A stretch of 64,000 bases of DNA, from NCBI GenBank assembly GCA_965197405.1, contig OZ240206.1:744001-808000 (forward strand), given 5' to 3'. Under the pieces are notes generated by a model. It ran no database searches. It saw only the letters and a program-made list of their open reading frames with translations, and was not told the DNA's origin. Every line of letters starts with the position of its first letter. The first letter of the stretch is position 1. Shown here piece after piece: positions 52,222-61,672 of the stretch. A program made the translations under genes and the position numbers. This DNA comes from G965197405 sp965197405 (lineage in GTDB: Bacteria; Chloroflexota; Dehalococcoidia; Lucifugimonadales; JAGWBF01).

Positions 52222-54009
52222 CTAGTGGCCCCCCGTGTACAGCGGGCCTCGGAGGACCTGGCCCGGCAGCGCTCCGGTGTGCTCCCCACCTTCCAGCAGC
52301 ACCTCGCCGTTGACGATGACGTAGTCTATCCCGACGGCGTCCCGTTTCACGTGGAGCGCACCGCCTGGGAAGTCGTGGGCGGGGTAGCGAGGCTTCGACG
52401 CGATGGTGTCCGGGTCGAAGATGGTTATGTCGGCAGCTTTGCCGGGGGCGAGGAAGCCACGGTCATGGAGGTCGAACATTATGGCCGTTCTGCCCGTCAT
52501 CCTGTAGACGGCCTCCTCCAGGGTCATAACCTGCTTCTCCCTCACCCAGTGGGACAACAGGTTTGTGCTGTACTCGAAGCGGTCCTGCTTGTCGGGGCGT
52601 GCGCCGCCGTCGGTGGTCCCAATAACAGTGTAGGGCGAGCCTAGTATTTCCCGCTGAGGCTCAACCTCCATGTTCCTGTCAATGACCTGGAAACGGGTCT
52701 CAAGGTCGTCGTCCAGGGCTAGGTCCAGGAAGGCGTCCATGATCCCCTTTCCCTGCTCCTGGGCTATCTGCTCGACGGTCTTGCCGGCGAACTTCCTGTT
52801 CCTCTCCTGGCCGGTCATGAAGACCTGGACCAGGTCCCAGCGCCTGTCGAAGGTCCTCCTCATTCCCGGCGACGTGGGGCCTACCGGCATGACGTAGCTG
52901 TCCGGAGCGCCCGTACCCTCCACCGCCTCCAGGCTCAACGCCTTGCGAATCTCCAGGTCGTGCAGGGACTTCATTCTCTCCGGGACCGGCTGGGCCATGA
53001 CCATATCCCAGGTCGGCATCCCTTGGAATACGCTGTGGGGGCTAATCAGATCCTCGTCCTCGGCGGTGTCCAGGCCTTGGCGCAGGTTGAAGACTGGCCC
53101 GGCGGTGACGGATATGCACGATGCGTAGGCCCTGGAACCCGCCTTGAAAGCCTCCTCCAACAGTTGAAGGTGCTCCTTCCACTCGTCGGGCTTGCTTATC
53201 TCCTGGGATATGAGGTTGTAGATAGAGGGACGGCCGGTCCTCCGGGAAAGCTCCTGGGCGGTGGTGTTGGGGCCGAAGGTCCCGCCGGGAGCGCCGCCGT
53301 TCACCTGGAAGACGCCCGTGCCCAGCTCACCCAGCACGTCGGCCAAGGCATACCTCTCGTCGTCGGTGGCGATGGAAGAGGGGACTTTAACGCCGAATAA
53401 GGTCTCTCCCAGGTCGGCGAACTTGCCTATGCTGAAGCCCAGAGCGCCGGCAAGAATTCCGTCCCGCACCACGCCCCTCATGGTCTCGATTTCCTCGGGG
53501 GTGGCCGTTCGCTCCTGGGCCGCCTCACCCATGACATAGCGCCTCACCCCGGAGTGACCGATGAACGCCCCCGCGTTTATACCGCGATTCTTGCCAAGGG
53601 CGTTGAGGTACTCCCCAATGCTCCCCCAGCTGAAGTCCACCCCATTCCGCATCGAGGTCAGGGGTATGTTCTCCATGTTATAGAACATTTGCAAGTACCA
53701 GTCCCCGTCCCCGGGGCGCGTGGGGGCCAATACCAGCCCGCACTGGCCCACGATCACCGACGTGTTGCCGTTCTGGGCCGTGGAAGCGCAGAGGGGGTCC
53801 CACATCGCCTGGGGGTCGTAGTGAGTGTGATGGTCAATGAAGCCGGGGGCGACTACTCTACCATCGGCGTTGATGGTGCGAGTGGCCGTTTCATTGAACT
53901 TGCCAACGCCCACGATCTTGCCATCCTTCACCGCCACGTCCGCGGCGAAGGACGGTCCGCCTGAGCCATCAACCACGCGTCCGTTCTTTATCAGCAGATC
54001 ATAAGCCAT
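52222..54009 (-). CDS. N-acyl-D-amino-acid deacylase-like amidohydrolase
   Basis: The 595-residue protein starts MAYDLLIKNGRVVDGSG after GGAGG. It has DHHTHYDPQ (metal ligands), SVIVGQCG with the bridging cysteine of D-aminoacylases, and GHSGVRRYVMG. The C-terminal end has APGKAADITIFD. The enzyme should deacylate N-acyl-D-amino acids or related amides. It is a single-gene unit in a peptide-scavenging neighbourhood. Confidence 0.88.
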   Translation of the reverse strand: MAYDLLIKNGRVVDGSGGPSFAADVAVKDGKIVGVGKFNETATRTINADGRVVAPGFIDHHTHYDPQAMWDPLCASTAQNGNTSVIVGQCGLVLAPTRPGDGDWYLQMFYNMENIPLTSMRNGVDFSWGSIGEYLNALGKNRGINAGAFIGHSGVRRYVMGEAAQERTATPEEIETMRGVVRDGILAGALGFSIGKFADLGETLFGVKVPSSIATDDERYALADVLGELGTGVFQVNGGAPGGTFGPNTTAQELSRRTGRPSIYNLISQEISKPDEWKEHLQLLEEAFKAGSRAYASCISVTAGPVFNLRQGLDTAEDEDLISPHSVFQGMPTWDMVMAQPVPERMKSLHDLEIRKALSLEAVEGTGAPDSYVMPVGPTSPGMRRTFDRRWDLVQVFMTGQERNRKFAGKTVEQIAQEQGKGIMDAFLDLALDDDLETRFQVIDRNMEVEPQREILGSPYTVIGTTDGGARPDKQDRFEYSTNLLSHWVREKQVMTLEEAVYRMTGRTAIMFDLHDRGFLAPGKAADITIFDPDTIASKPRYPAHDFPGGALHVKRDAVGIDYVIVNGEVLLEGGEHTGALPGQVLRGPLYTGGH

Positions 54010-54226
54010 TACGCCTCCTCTTCCTTCTCCGCTATGCCGGAGATAATGCCAGAATATGTGCGGGCATTACCGCGTACACCCGCGCGGTGCTCCACAAGGC
54101 CCCGCAAGGACTGGTGTAGTCTACGACATCAAGTAGGCCAAGTCAACATGAAGCTCCGCGTATAGATGTATGTTTAACACTACATTGGCGGGGTTTCGTT
54201 ACGAGAAACGACACCGAGAAGGCTCA

Positions 54227-55432
54227 TCACACCCAGCGAGGGTCGCTGTCGCGAGGGATGCCAAGGGCGTGCTTGCCAATCACCTCCAAGGCCCCATGGC
54301 CCCCTACGGGGTGCATGGGACCGGCCCGCACGTCGCGGTAGTAGCGCTCCAGGGGCAGCCTCTTGGCAAGGGCAGCCCCGCCCACCATATCCACCGCCTT
54401 GTTCACCACATCCACCGCCGTGCGCATACAGAAGTGCTGCATCGCTATGGCGTCTATCATGTTCTGGTCGTCCCTCACCTGGGGGTCGGTGAGACGAGTA
54501 GCCATCTGGAGTTGGAAGGCCCAGGCCGCCTTCAGCCCTATGTCCATCTCGGCGGCGAGGAACTGGTTGCCCGGGTAATAGCTCTCGGGGTGCTGGAAGG
54601 GGAGCTTGGTCCGCGTCTTGACGTACTCCACAGCGAAGTCCCGGGCCGCTCTCGCTATGCCCAGGTATATGGTGGAGAAGCTCCCGCCGTGCCAGGCAAA
54701 GAGAAGCCGGACCCACTTGTCCCACTCCCAGAGCGTGTGTCGTATCACCGAGTCATCAGAGACGAAGAGGTTGTCGAACACCCAGCTATGGCTGGAGCTG
54801 GACCTCATCCCCATAGTGTCCCAGTCGTTCTGGATAGTCAGACCCGGGGTATCCTTGGGGAAGAAGAACATGATGCCGACCTCGCCCTCGTCGGGGTCGT
54901 CGTATACGGCCGTGCTGCCGTAGGTCTCGCCGGCGGGGCTATTGGTCCCGAAGGCTTTGCGACCGCTGATGTGGAAGCCGCCATTGGCGCGCTCGGCCCT
55001 CACGGTGGTATAGGCGAGGCCGCTGACGCCCTTGAGGGTATCCACGGCGGGGTCTGTAAAGGAGCCGGAGACTACTGTGCGGTTCTTGGCGAGGTCCTCC
55101 AGAATCGGGCGGACGCTCTCGTCGCCGCACCGCCACAGGTCGGCCATCATCCAGGGCAACCCCAGATGCATGTTGACGGCCAATGCCGTAGCGCCGTCGC
55201 CCCGGGCCAGCCGCTCCTGCGCCATGCAGATGTCCAGAAGCGAGGCTCCCCCGCCGCCCATCTCCTTGGGGATGGGCATGGTAATATACCCGGAGTCCTT
55301 CATAGCCTTGTAGTTCTCGAAGGGGAAGCTGTTCTCCAGGTCGTGCTGGGCTGCCCTGGTAGCGAAGTCGTCGGCGTGCCTGGCTGCCGTCTCGATCCAC
55401 GGACTCTGGTGTTCGGCAATCTGCTCTACCAT
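54227..55432 (-). CDS. Acyl-CoA dehydrogenase-like flavoprotein (DszC/HpaB-like branch)
   Basis: The 401-residue protein has the acyl-CoA-dehydrogenase fold: PKEMGGGGASLLDICMAQERLA, VSGSFTDP, ISGRKAFGTNSP and MGMRSSSSHSWVFDNLFV. The C-terminal helical bundle includes AVDVVNKAVDMVGGAAL. The catalytic glutamate of beta-oxidation enzymes is not evident. The sequence sits with flavin-dependent monooxygenase-like members such as DszC. ATG 55432 follows GGAGGAG. Substrate unknown. Confidence 0.82.
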   Translation of the reverse strand: MVEQIAEHQSPWIETAARHADDFATRAAQHDLENSFPFENYKAMKDSGYITMPIPKEMGGGGASLLDICMAQERLARGDGATALAVNMHLGLPWMMADLWRCGDESVRPILEDLAKNRTVVSGSFTDPAVDTLKGVSGLAYTTVRAERANGGFHISGRKAFGTNSPAGETYGSTAVYDDPDEGEVGIMFFFPKDTPGLTIQNDWDTMGMRSSSSHSWVFDNLFVSDDSVIRHTLWEWDKWVRLLFAWHGGSFSTIYLGIARAARDFAVEYVKTRTKLPFQHPESYYPGNQFLAAEMDIGLKAAWAFQLQMATRLTDPQVRDDQNMIDAIAMQHFCMRTAVDVVNKAVDMVGGAALAKRLPLERYYRDVRAGPMHPVGGHGALEVIGKHALGIPRDSDPRWV

Positions 55433-55534
55433 AAGCTCCTCCTCTCTGTGAGGCCTTCTTTCAGTCGCCCGGTCGCCTAGTCCGGTTAGGGGCTATTCTA
55501 GTACAGGGCCACCTTTTTAACAAGGACGGCCACG

Positions 55535-56449
55535 CTAGAGGATGTTCTCGATGCTCCCACCCAGGTCTCCTATGGTGAGCCAGTAGTACACGATGTAGGA
55601 GCCGGCCACAAGCATCAGCACGGCGCTGAAGGGCTGGATATAAGGAAGGGCCTTGCGAAGGGCGCCGACCAAAGCCTCATGGAATAAGGCTATCCCTATG
55701 GTCAGGACCATTATGACCAGCCCCATGCCCAGGGCATAGAGGACAAATTGCCCTATAGCCTCCGGCACGCCCGACACCGCTACGGTGGTGCCCACGACTA
55801 TCATGAAGATGGGGAGGGTGCAGCTCAGGGAGGCGATTCCGTAGCTCAGACCGAACAGGAAGTAGCCCCGGATGCTCAGGTTGCCGGGGTCGCCCACGCG
55901 GGCCGCGGCGCGCCCCGCAAGGCCGCTGTACAGCTTGCCGCCCGCGAGCAGCCATGAGCCTATGACGGCCAGCAGTACCCCAACAGCCAGGCCGAGCCAG
56001 GGCATGACCTCCACAACGGACCGGGACCCCGCGCCTATGGCCGCACCCGCTACGCCGAACAGTAGGACGAACCCGGAGGTGACCACCCCACCCACTAGGA
56101 GCGCCCTGGCAAGGTACTGGACGGAATAGGCGCGGTTTCGCTGCTTCTCGTCGGAGCCCAGGTAGAGGCCCAGATAGGCGGGGAGCATGGCGAACCCGCA
56201 GGGGTTGACGGCAGCCGCCATGCCGGCCGCGAAGGCGACGCCGAGGGGAATGCCAATGCCTCCCAGGTATGAGCTGGAGCTCCCAGACAGGGTTTCGACG
56301 AACCCGTTGACCCCATCCACCCCGCTGTCATTCCCCGTGAGCATGGCCCCGACAACCGCGACGGCCAGGGCTGCGATTGCCGTGAGACCCGGAAAGACAA
56401 GCCTCTTCCACGGGTTGGCCCCTCGTATGGGTACGGATGCGCTTTTCAC
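55535..56449 (-). CDS. ccdA: CcdA-type cytochrome c biogenesis/disulfide transporter
   Basis: The 304-residue protein has a first hydrophobic segment, then the CcdA six-TM core with NPCGFAMLPAYLGLYLG, and a matching half SYGIASLSCTLPIFMIVVG that supplies the second cysteine. CcdA carries electrons from cytoplasmic thioredoxin to extracytoplasmic thiol proteins. A TlpA-like lipoprotein gene lies 313 bp upstream on the same strand, with a repeat in the gap. The GTG start is at 56449. Confidence 0.88.
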   Translation of the reverse strand: MKSASVPIRGANPWKRLVFPGLTAIAALAVAVVGAMLTGNDSGVDGVNGFVETLSGSSSSYLGGIGIPLGVAFAAGMAAAVNPCGFAMLPAYLGLYLGSDEKQRNRAYSVQYLARALLVGGVVTSGFVLLFGVAGAAIGAGSRSVVEVMPWLGLAVGVLLAVIGSWLLAGGKLYSGLAGRAAARVGDPGNLSIRGYFLFGLSYGIASLSCTLPIFMIVVGTTVAVSGVPEAIGQFVLYALGMGLVIMVLTIGIALFHEALVGALRKALPYIQPFSAVLMLVAGSYIVYYWLTIGDLGGSIENIL

Positions 56450-56490
56450 ATGGCCTCACGTTACCGGCTGCGACACCCAGGACCTTTTGA

Positions 56491-56632
56491 TTGTCACCCC
56501 GAGCGAAGCGAGGGGTCTAAAGTCCTGGCTGACCCCAGCCTTGCTCTGGCCAGTACGGCTTGATTCCGGTTTTTGTTAGGCGCCATTTTAGATTCCTCAC
56601 TCCGCTTCGCTCCATTCGGAATGACACGCGGC
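56491..56632. repeat. Composite interspersed repeat, family 1
   Basis: TTGTCACCCCGAGCGAAGCG with AGGGGTCTAA, then an internal segment shared with the 43609 copy (TTGATTCCGGTTTTTGTTAG), then AGATTCCTCACTCCGC...GGAATGACACGCGGC. It lies between ccdA and tlpA. Confidence 0.8.
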
Positions 56633-56761
56633 AGGGTTTGCCCCTGCCTGGCAGCAGACAGATGCTGCGTGCAGGCCCACATTCACCTGACGGCGAGACC
56701 CGAAAGGCACTGCGATGCCTGGGAACACCCATGAGCAGATAGAGACCTGTCCCTACTACCC

Positions 56762-57415
56762 TCACGACGGCGTACCGGAGAGAGCAAGCATCTCCTCTGT
56801 GACCTCCACCAGGTTGTCCTCGGTCAAGAACCCGGTCCACTTTCGGAAGATTTTACCATCCGCGGTGATGAAGAAGGTGGAAGGCATACCCAGGATGCTG
56901 TATTCCCTTACAACCGTTTCATCGGAGGTGGTCCCCGCCGGGTACGTGATGCCTAGCTCCGCAATCAAGTCTTTGGCATTCTGGTTGGAACCCAGATTCA
57001 TGAATGGGCCGATGTCCAGCCCGAAGAGGTTTACCCTGTCCCCGTAGTCGTCATGAAACTCCTGTAAATCGGGCATCTCGGCGCGGCACGGCGGGCAGAG
57101 GCCGGCCCAGAAGTTGAGCACCAGGGGCTTACCCTGGAGGTCGGAGAGACTCATCGCAGTCTCTCCCAGTACCTCCTCCCCCTGGTAGAGGCTGAACTCG
57201 AAGTCGGGGGCCGGGTCCATATCGGCAGCATCCCCACCACAAGCGGCGAATACCAAGACTCCCAAAAGGAGGACTCCCAGAATGAGTCCGGTGACCCTTC
57301 GCGCGGCTTTCCCCTTCGTCACTCTTGCATCCTGACGAGATGGGACCTCTGCGCCGGCCTCTAAAAGCCTGCCCCGGCTTTTATCTCGACCGGAAGAGAA
57401 TCGGTACATCCTCAT
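56762..57415 (-). CDS. TlpA/ResA-like thiol-disulfide lipoprotein
   Basis: The 217-residue protein has a basic N-terminal region, then a hydrophobic signal ending in lipobox VFAAC. The thioredoxin fold has the redox motif WAGLCPPCRAEMPDL (CPPC, where TlpA usually has WCxxC), and a cis-Pro region GMPSTFFI. It should reduce or oxidise exported thiols using electrons from the neighbouring CcdA. ATG 57415 follows GGAGGGG. Confidence 0.88.
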   Translation of the reverse strand: MRMYRFSSGRDKSRGRLLEAGAEVPSRQDARVTKGKAARRVTGLILGVLLLGVLVFAACGGDAADMDPAPDFEFSLYQGEEVLGETAMSLSDLQGKPLVLNFWAGLCPPCRAEMPDLQEFHDDYGDRVNLFGLDIGPFMNLGSNQNAKDLIAELGITYPAGTTSDETVVREYSILGMPSTFFITADGKIFRKWTGFLTEDNLVEVTEEMLALSGTPS

Positions 57416-57463
57416 GGCAACCCCTCCGCTATTGTAAGTTATAAGTGTAAGGTATAAGGTCTT

Positions 57464-58843
57464 CTAGGCTTTTCCTATGGCGGAGACCTCGCTGAAATAC
57501 TTCGCAAGGGCCTTCATACCGCCGGAAGCCTGTCCCCAGTCGTACTGCTCGTTGGGGGCATGGTATCCGTGCTCGGGCAGGCTCAGGCCGATGAACATTA
57601 TGGGCACTTGCAGGCGGTCCTGCATGGTGACCACCGCGCCGATGGACCCGCCTTCGCGGATGAAGGCAGGCTCTTTGCCAAAGGCGAACTTTATGGCGCG
57701 GCGCGCGGCGTCGGGGTAGGCCCCGCTGAACTCGCCGAGGTAAGGCTGCAACGAGCCTGCGGTCTCCACCTGCACGTCCGGGTTGATGCCCCTGACATAC
57801 TCCCGCAGCAGGCTGAGCTTTTCCAGCGGGTCCTGCCTGGGGACCAGGCGCATACTCAATTTGGCCTCGGCCCTCGGCGGCACCACCGTCTTGATCATGG
57901 GGCCGACGTACCCGCCCGCGATGCCGTGGACCTCGAAGGTGGGTTGACACCATATCCGCTCCATGACCTGCCTACTGTCCCGGGTCCGCAGGCTCTTGAA
58001 CCCGTGGGCCGCCATGAAGCTATCTACGTTGAAGCCCGAAGAGAGGAAGCTATTCATCTCCTCGTCGCTGGTGGGGACAACGTCGTCATAGAAGCCGGGG
58101 ATATTCACCCTCCCCGTGATGGGGTCGTAGCACCGGCTGATAACCTGGCATAGCTCGCCTATGGGGTTGCGGGCCGCGCCCCCGGTAAGCCCCGAATGGG
58201 CGTCTTTGTGGCCCGTCTCCAGGATTAGCCTGGCCCCCTGCAGGCCGCGCAGGCCGTAGGGGATGGCCGGGGTATCCCGCGAGAGCCACACCGTGTCGGA
58301 GACCAGCACTGAATCCGTCTTCAACTGGTCCCCTTTGGTCTCCATGAAGTGCTCGAAGTTGGGGCTGCCGCTCTCTTCCTCAAGCTCCCATATGAAGTGG
58401 ATGTTGATGGGCACGCCCTTCTCTATTGCACAGCGCGCCGCAAACAGGGCGGTGAGGGCCGGGCCTTTGTCATCGGTACAGCCTCTACCCCCATAGCGGC
58501 CATCCTCCAGATGAAAGGAGAAGGGGTCGCGTACCCACTCCGGCTCCTGGGCCGGCTGCACGTCGAGGTGGTTGTAAACGGTAATCGTGGGATTGGCCGG
58601 GTCTGTGAGCATCTTTCCCAGGACGACGGGGTTGCCGGGAGTCTCCACCTTTTCCGCGGAGGCACCGAAGGCTTGCAGGTATTCGAGGGCCAGGTCGGCC
58701 CCCCGTTCTATATCACCTCTATACTCGGAGTCGGCGCTGATAGTGGGAATCTCCACTATCCCCCCCAACATCCTCTCGTACTCCTGGCGAACGCCGGCGA
58801 CGTAGCTATCCAGTCCCTCCGGTGTCAAGGCCGTGTCAGGCAT
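57464..58843 (-). CDS. M20 family dipeptidase
   Basis: The 459-residue protein has metal-site motifs TVYNHLDVQPAQ, GRGCTDDKGP, IWELEEESGSPN and SDTVWL. A dimerisation domain carries HKDAHSGLTGG; the C-terminal HGYHAPNEQYDW supplies the last histidine. This is the dipeptidase (PepV/CNDP-like) branch of M20. ATG 58843 follows AAGGAGGAG. No signal peptide. Confidence 0.9.
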   Translation of the reverse strand: MPDTALTPEGLDSYVAGVRQEYERMLGGIVEIPTISADSEYRGDIERGADLALEYLQAFGASAEKVETPGNPVVLGKMLTDPANPTITVYNHLDVQPAQEPEWVRDPFSFHLEDGRYGGRGCTDDKGPALTALFAARCAIEKGVPINIHFIWELEEESGSPNFEHFMETKGDQLKTDSVLVSDTVWLSRDTPAIPYGLRGLQGARLILETGHKDAHSGLTGGAARNPIGELCQVISRCYDPITGRVNIPGFYDDVVPTSDEEMNSFLSSGFNVDSFMAAHGFKSLRTRDSRQVMERIWCQPTFEVHGIAGGYVGPMIKTVVPPRAEAKLSMRLVPRQDPLEKLSLLREYVRGINPDVQVETAGSLQPYLGEFSGAYPDAARRAIKFAFGKEPAFIREGGSIGAVVTMQDRLQVPIMFIGLSLPEHGYHAPNEQYDWGQASGGMKALAKYFSEVSAIGKA

Positions 58844-59002
58844 GAGTCTCCTCCTTGTTTACTCACGAGCCATTCGTTCCTCTATCTCCCTCAATCAATT
58901 CTAACACTCTCTCGGGGGAAGGGACATCCTTGACACGCCCCCAAGCCATTCATATACTCAGAATCACTTTGAAACGCTTTCCCCGCCAGGAGGTGCTTGA
59001 CC

Positions 59003-60241
59003 ATGCCGGCTTCCACAGTCAACTCGCAGCGTCTCAGCTCAACCCTGGAGGCCCTGGGCCGCATCGGTGAGACCCCCGAGGGGATGCAGCGCATCGCCTT
59101 CTCAGCCGCCGACGTGGAGGGGAGGCGCTACGTGATGGAACTGATGCGCCAGGCCGGCCTCAGCGTGCGGATTGACCCCGCCGGGAACATCATCGCCCGC
59201 CGCCCGGGGAGCGAGGCCCAGGCCCCGGCCATCGCTATGGGGTCCCACGTGGACACCGTCCCCAGCGGGGGCAAGTACGACGGGGCGCTGGGAGTCCTGG
59301 CGGCCATCGAAGCGGTGCGTACCCTTAATGACTTGGATATTGCCACACGCCACCCGGTGGAGGTGTTGGTGCTCACCAACGAGGAGGGGACCCGCTTCCA
59401 GCGCTGGCTGCTGGGGAGCCGGGCCATGGCCGGCCTGTGGGACGCCGCCGACTTCAGCGCGGTAGACAGCGAGGGGACCACCATCGCCGAGCACCTCCGG
59501 GCCATCGGCGGCGATGTGGCTAGAGTAGACGAGGCCAAGCGCGGCAATGGGGAGTTGCACTCCTACCTGGAGCTACACATCGAGCAGGGTCCGGTGCTCC
59601 AACAGGCGGGCATTCCCATCGGGGTCGTTTCAGGTATTACGGGCAGGGCGGTGTTCGAGGTGCAGGTCAAGGGGATGGCGAATCACGCCGGGACGACGCC
59701 CATGGAGGCCCGCCGCGACGCCCTCCTGACGGCCTCGAGGTTCACGCTGGCCGTAAATGCCATTGTCGTACAGGAGGAAACGTGCCGGGTTGGGACGGTG
59801 GGAACGGCGGCAGTCAGGCCCAACGCCAGCAACGTTATCCCCGGAGAGGTAGTCCTGGGCGTGGAGTTCCGGGACATAGACATGGGCCGCCTGGAGAACG
59901 CGGAGGACCGGTTGAACCAGGTCGCCCGCGAGCTGTCCATCGCCACGGATACGGAGATAAGCGTGCGGCGTCTGGAGATGGGGCAGTCCTGCATCATCGG
60001 GAACAGGATTCAGGACATACTGGCCGACGCCGCCCGACGGCTGCGGCTGGACACCCGCACCATCCCCAGCGGGGCGGGGCACGACGCCCAGGCCATCGCG
60101 GCCATCACCGAATCGGGTATGCTCTTCGTGCCCAGCGTAGGGGGTATAAGCCACTCCCCGGAGGAGTACACCGCTCCCCAGGACTGCGCCAACGGCGCGA
60201 GCGTGCTCCTGAACGCCCTTCTGATTTTGGACGAGGAATGA
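59003..60241 (+). CDS. Zn-dependent amidase/N-carbamoyl-amino-acid hydrolase (M20 family)
   Basis: The 412-residue protein has AMGSHVDTVPSGGKYDGALG, VLTNEEGTRF and LELHIEQGPVL, the signatures of the HyuC/AllC allantoate-amidohydrolase group. The C-terminal SGAGHDAQAIA holds a late ligand. Such enzymes release ammonia and CO2 from N-carbamoyl amino acids or ureido compounds. ATG 59003 follows AGGAGG by 9 bp; a TTG six bases earlier is less likely. It diverges from the neighbouring dipeptidase. Confidence 0.9.
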   Translation: MPASTVNSQRLSSTLEALGRIGETPEGMQRIAFSAADVEGRRYVMELMRQAGLSVRIDPAGNIIARRPGSEAQAPAIAMGSHVDTVPSGGKYDGALGVLAAIEAVRTLNDLDIATRHPVEVLVLTNEEGTRFQRWLLGSRAMAGLWDAADFSAVDSEGTTIAEHLRAIGGDVARVDEAKRGNGELHSYLELHIEQGPVLQQAGIPIGVVSGITGRAVFEVQVKGMANHAGTTPMEARRDALLTASRFTLAVNAIVVQEETCRVGTVGTAAVRPNASNVIPGEVVLGVEFRDIDMGRLENAEDRLNQVARELSIATDTEISVRRLEMGQSCIIGNRIQDILADAARRLRLDTRTIPSGAGHDAQAIAAITESGMLFVPSVGGISHSPEEYTAPQDCANGASVLLNALLILDEE

Positions 60242-60283
60242 TGCAATCATAGAGACAAAAGGGACCTCAACTCTGGAGGACGT

Positions 60284-60688
60284 ATGACATTGTCTGTTGC
60301 AGTCAGCGACATCTTCACAGATGCCCAGGCGGTCCATGCTCAAGCGCTGGAGCGGTTGGAGGCAGGGGATATTCGGGATGCGGCAGAGAAGGCATGGTGC
60401 GCCGTGAAACGGGCCACGGACGCGCTCATCCTGGCACGGACTGGCAACGAGCCACGCTCTTCGGGGCAGACCACGCGGGGCATACGCAGCTTATGTTTCG
60501 ATGAAAGACTGGTTGCGGAAAAGCCAGCCTTTGATTCATTGCGCACCCGGTATGGGTCTTACATGTCTTTTCTACACGGAGCGTGTTTCTACGACGGGAT
60601 ATGCGAGCCGGAAGCGGACGTGCGTTCCGATATACACAGGACGGCCCAGTATATCCTGGACGCTATGGCCCTGGCCGGACTCCGATAG
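60284..60688 (+). CDS. HEPN-like protein, copy 1 (divergent active site)
   Basis: The 134-residue, all-helical protein has FTDAQAVHAQALERLEAGD and AAEKAWCAVKRATDALILARTG, a HEPN/PaREP1-type pattern. In the last third copies 2 and 3 have R-x4-H in S-R-x-x-x-L-H-G; this copy has SYMSFLHG, with Tyr in place of Arg. It may therefore be non-catalytic. The ATG follows GGAGGACGT, 42 bp after the amidase. No nucleotidyltransferase (MNT) partner is adjacent. Confidence 0.6.
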   Translation: MTLSVAVSDIFTDAQAVHAQALERLEAGDIRDAAEKAWCAVKRATDALILARTGNEPRSSGQTTRGIRSLCFDERLVAEKPAFDSLRTRYGSYMSFLHGACFYDGICEPEADVRSDIHRTAQYILDAMALAGLR

Positions 60689-60767
60689 CATCTACCCTTC
60701 CGAGTGGGGCAATCCCAGAGTCGCCAGGCTATAGTGGAAGGCATCACCGGAAAGGAAGGGAGGGGAT
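60689..60767 (+). repeat. Duplicated intergenic block before HEPN copy 2
   Basis: These 79 bp are identical to 61155-61233, and the identity continues into the first 50 or more bp of copies 2 and 3. They include the ribosome site AAGGGAGGGGAT. This shows a recent tandem duplication of about 466 bp. Confidence 0.9.
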
Positions 60768-61154
60768 ATGACCTTGCCCGTTGCAGCCCGCAACATCTTC
60801 ACAGATGCCCAGGCGGTCCATGCTCAAGCGCTGGAGCGGTTGGAGGCAGGGGATACTCGAGACGCGGCGGAGAAGGCATGGTGCGCCACCCTGCGGGCCA
60901 CCGATGCGCTCATACTGGCCCGGACCGGAGAAGAGCCGCAAACATCTACGGGTACAGGTGCAGGACTGGACCAACTGGCCTATGAAGATACTCGGGTCAA
61001 GGGTCTGGTCGGGCGCTACTACTCAAGACAGGGCACGTTGCATGGAGACTGCTTCTACAAGGGACTTCTCGGAGACACCCCAACGATAGAGCGGCGTATC
61101 CGCGAAACGGCCCAGTATATCCTGGACGCTATGGCCCTGGCCGGACCCCGATAG
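60768..61154 (+). CDS. HEPN-like protein, copy 2 (intact R-x4-H)
   Basis: The 128-residue protein shares its first 60 residues almost entirely with copy 1. It has SRQGTLHGDCFYKG, giving the R-x4-H motif of HEPN ribonucleases. It ends RETAQYILDAMALAGPR. HEPN toxins cleave RNA and are usually neutralised by a partner. None is seen here, so toxin activity is a hypothesis. Confidence 0.6.
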   Translation: MTLPVAARNIFTDAQAVHAQALERLEAGDTRDAAEKAWCATLRATDALILARTGEEPQTSTGTGAGLDQLAYEDTRVKGLVGRYYSRQGTLHGDCFYKGLLGDTPTIERRIRETAQYILDAMALAGPR

Positions 61155-61233
61155 CATCTACCCTTCCGAGTGGGGCAATCCCAGAGTCGCCAGGCTATAG
61201 TGGAAGGCATCACCGGAAAGGAAGGGAGGGGAT
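61155..61233 (+). repeat. Duplicated intergenic block before HEPN copy 3
   Basis: Identical to 60689-60767 over all 79 bp. Confidence 0.9.
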
Positions 61234-61616
61234 ATGACCTTGCCCGTTGCAGCCCGCAACATCTTCACAGATGCCCAGGCGGTCCATGCTCAAGCGCTGG
61301 AGCGGTTGGAGGCAGGTGATATTCGAGACGCGGCGGAGAAGGCATGGTGCGCCACGAAGCGGGCCACCGATGCGCTCATACTGGCACGAACGGGAGAAGA
61401 GCCGGGGACTACTGCTATCACATCGGATGATCTGGATGCACTGGCGAAAGCGGACACGCGAGTCAAGGGCTTGGTAGGACGCTATTATAGCCGGATTACC
61501 CAGCTGCATGGCCAATGTTTCTATAATGGCCGGTGTGCTTCGGAGGACACAGACCGCCGATAAGAGAGACCGACAGATACATCCTGGACGCTATGGCCCT
61601 GGCGGACTCCCTGTGA
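61234..61616 (+). pseudogene. HEPN-like protein, copy 3, frameshifted near the end
   Basis: The N-terminal part matches copy 2, including SRITQLHGQCFYNG with R-x4-H. After CASEDTDRR the frame hits TAA at 61561. In the +1-shifted frame the family tail continues as IRETDRYILDAMALADSL to TGA 61614-61616. An indel around 61555 therefore removed the last helix (109 residues remain). The catalytic motif is still encoded, so partial function is possible. Confidence 0.65.
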
Positions 61617-61672
61617 AGTACGCCCCATGAAAGGCAGAATCCCCACGACAGATTTCATTTGGAGGTAAGACC

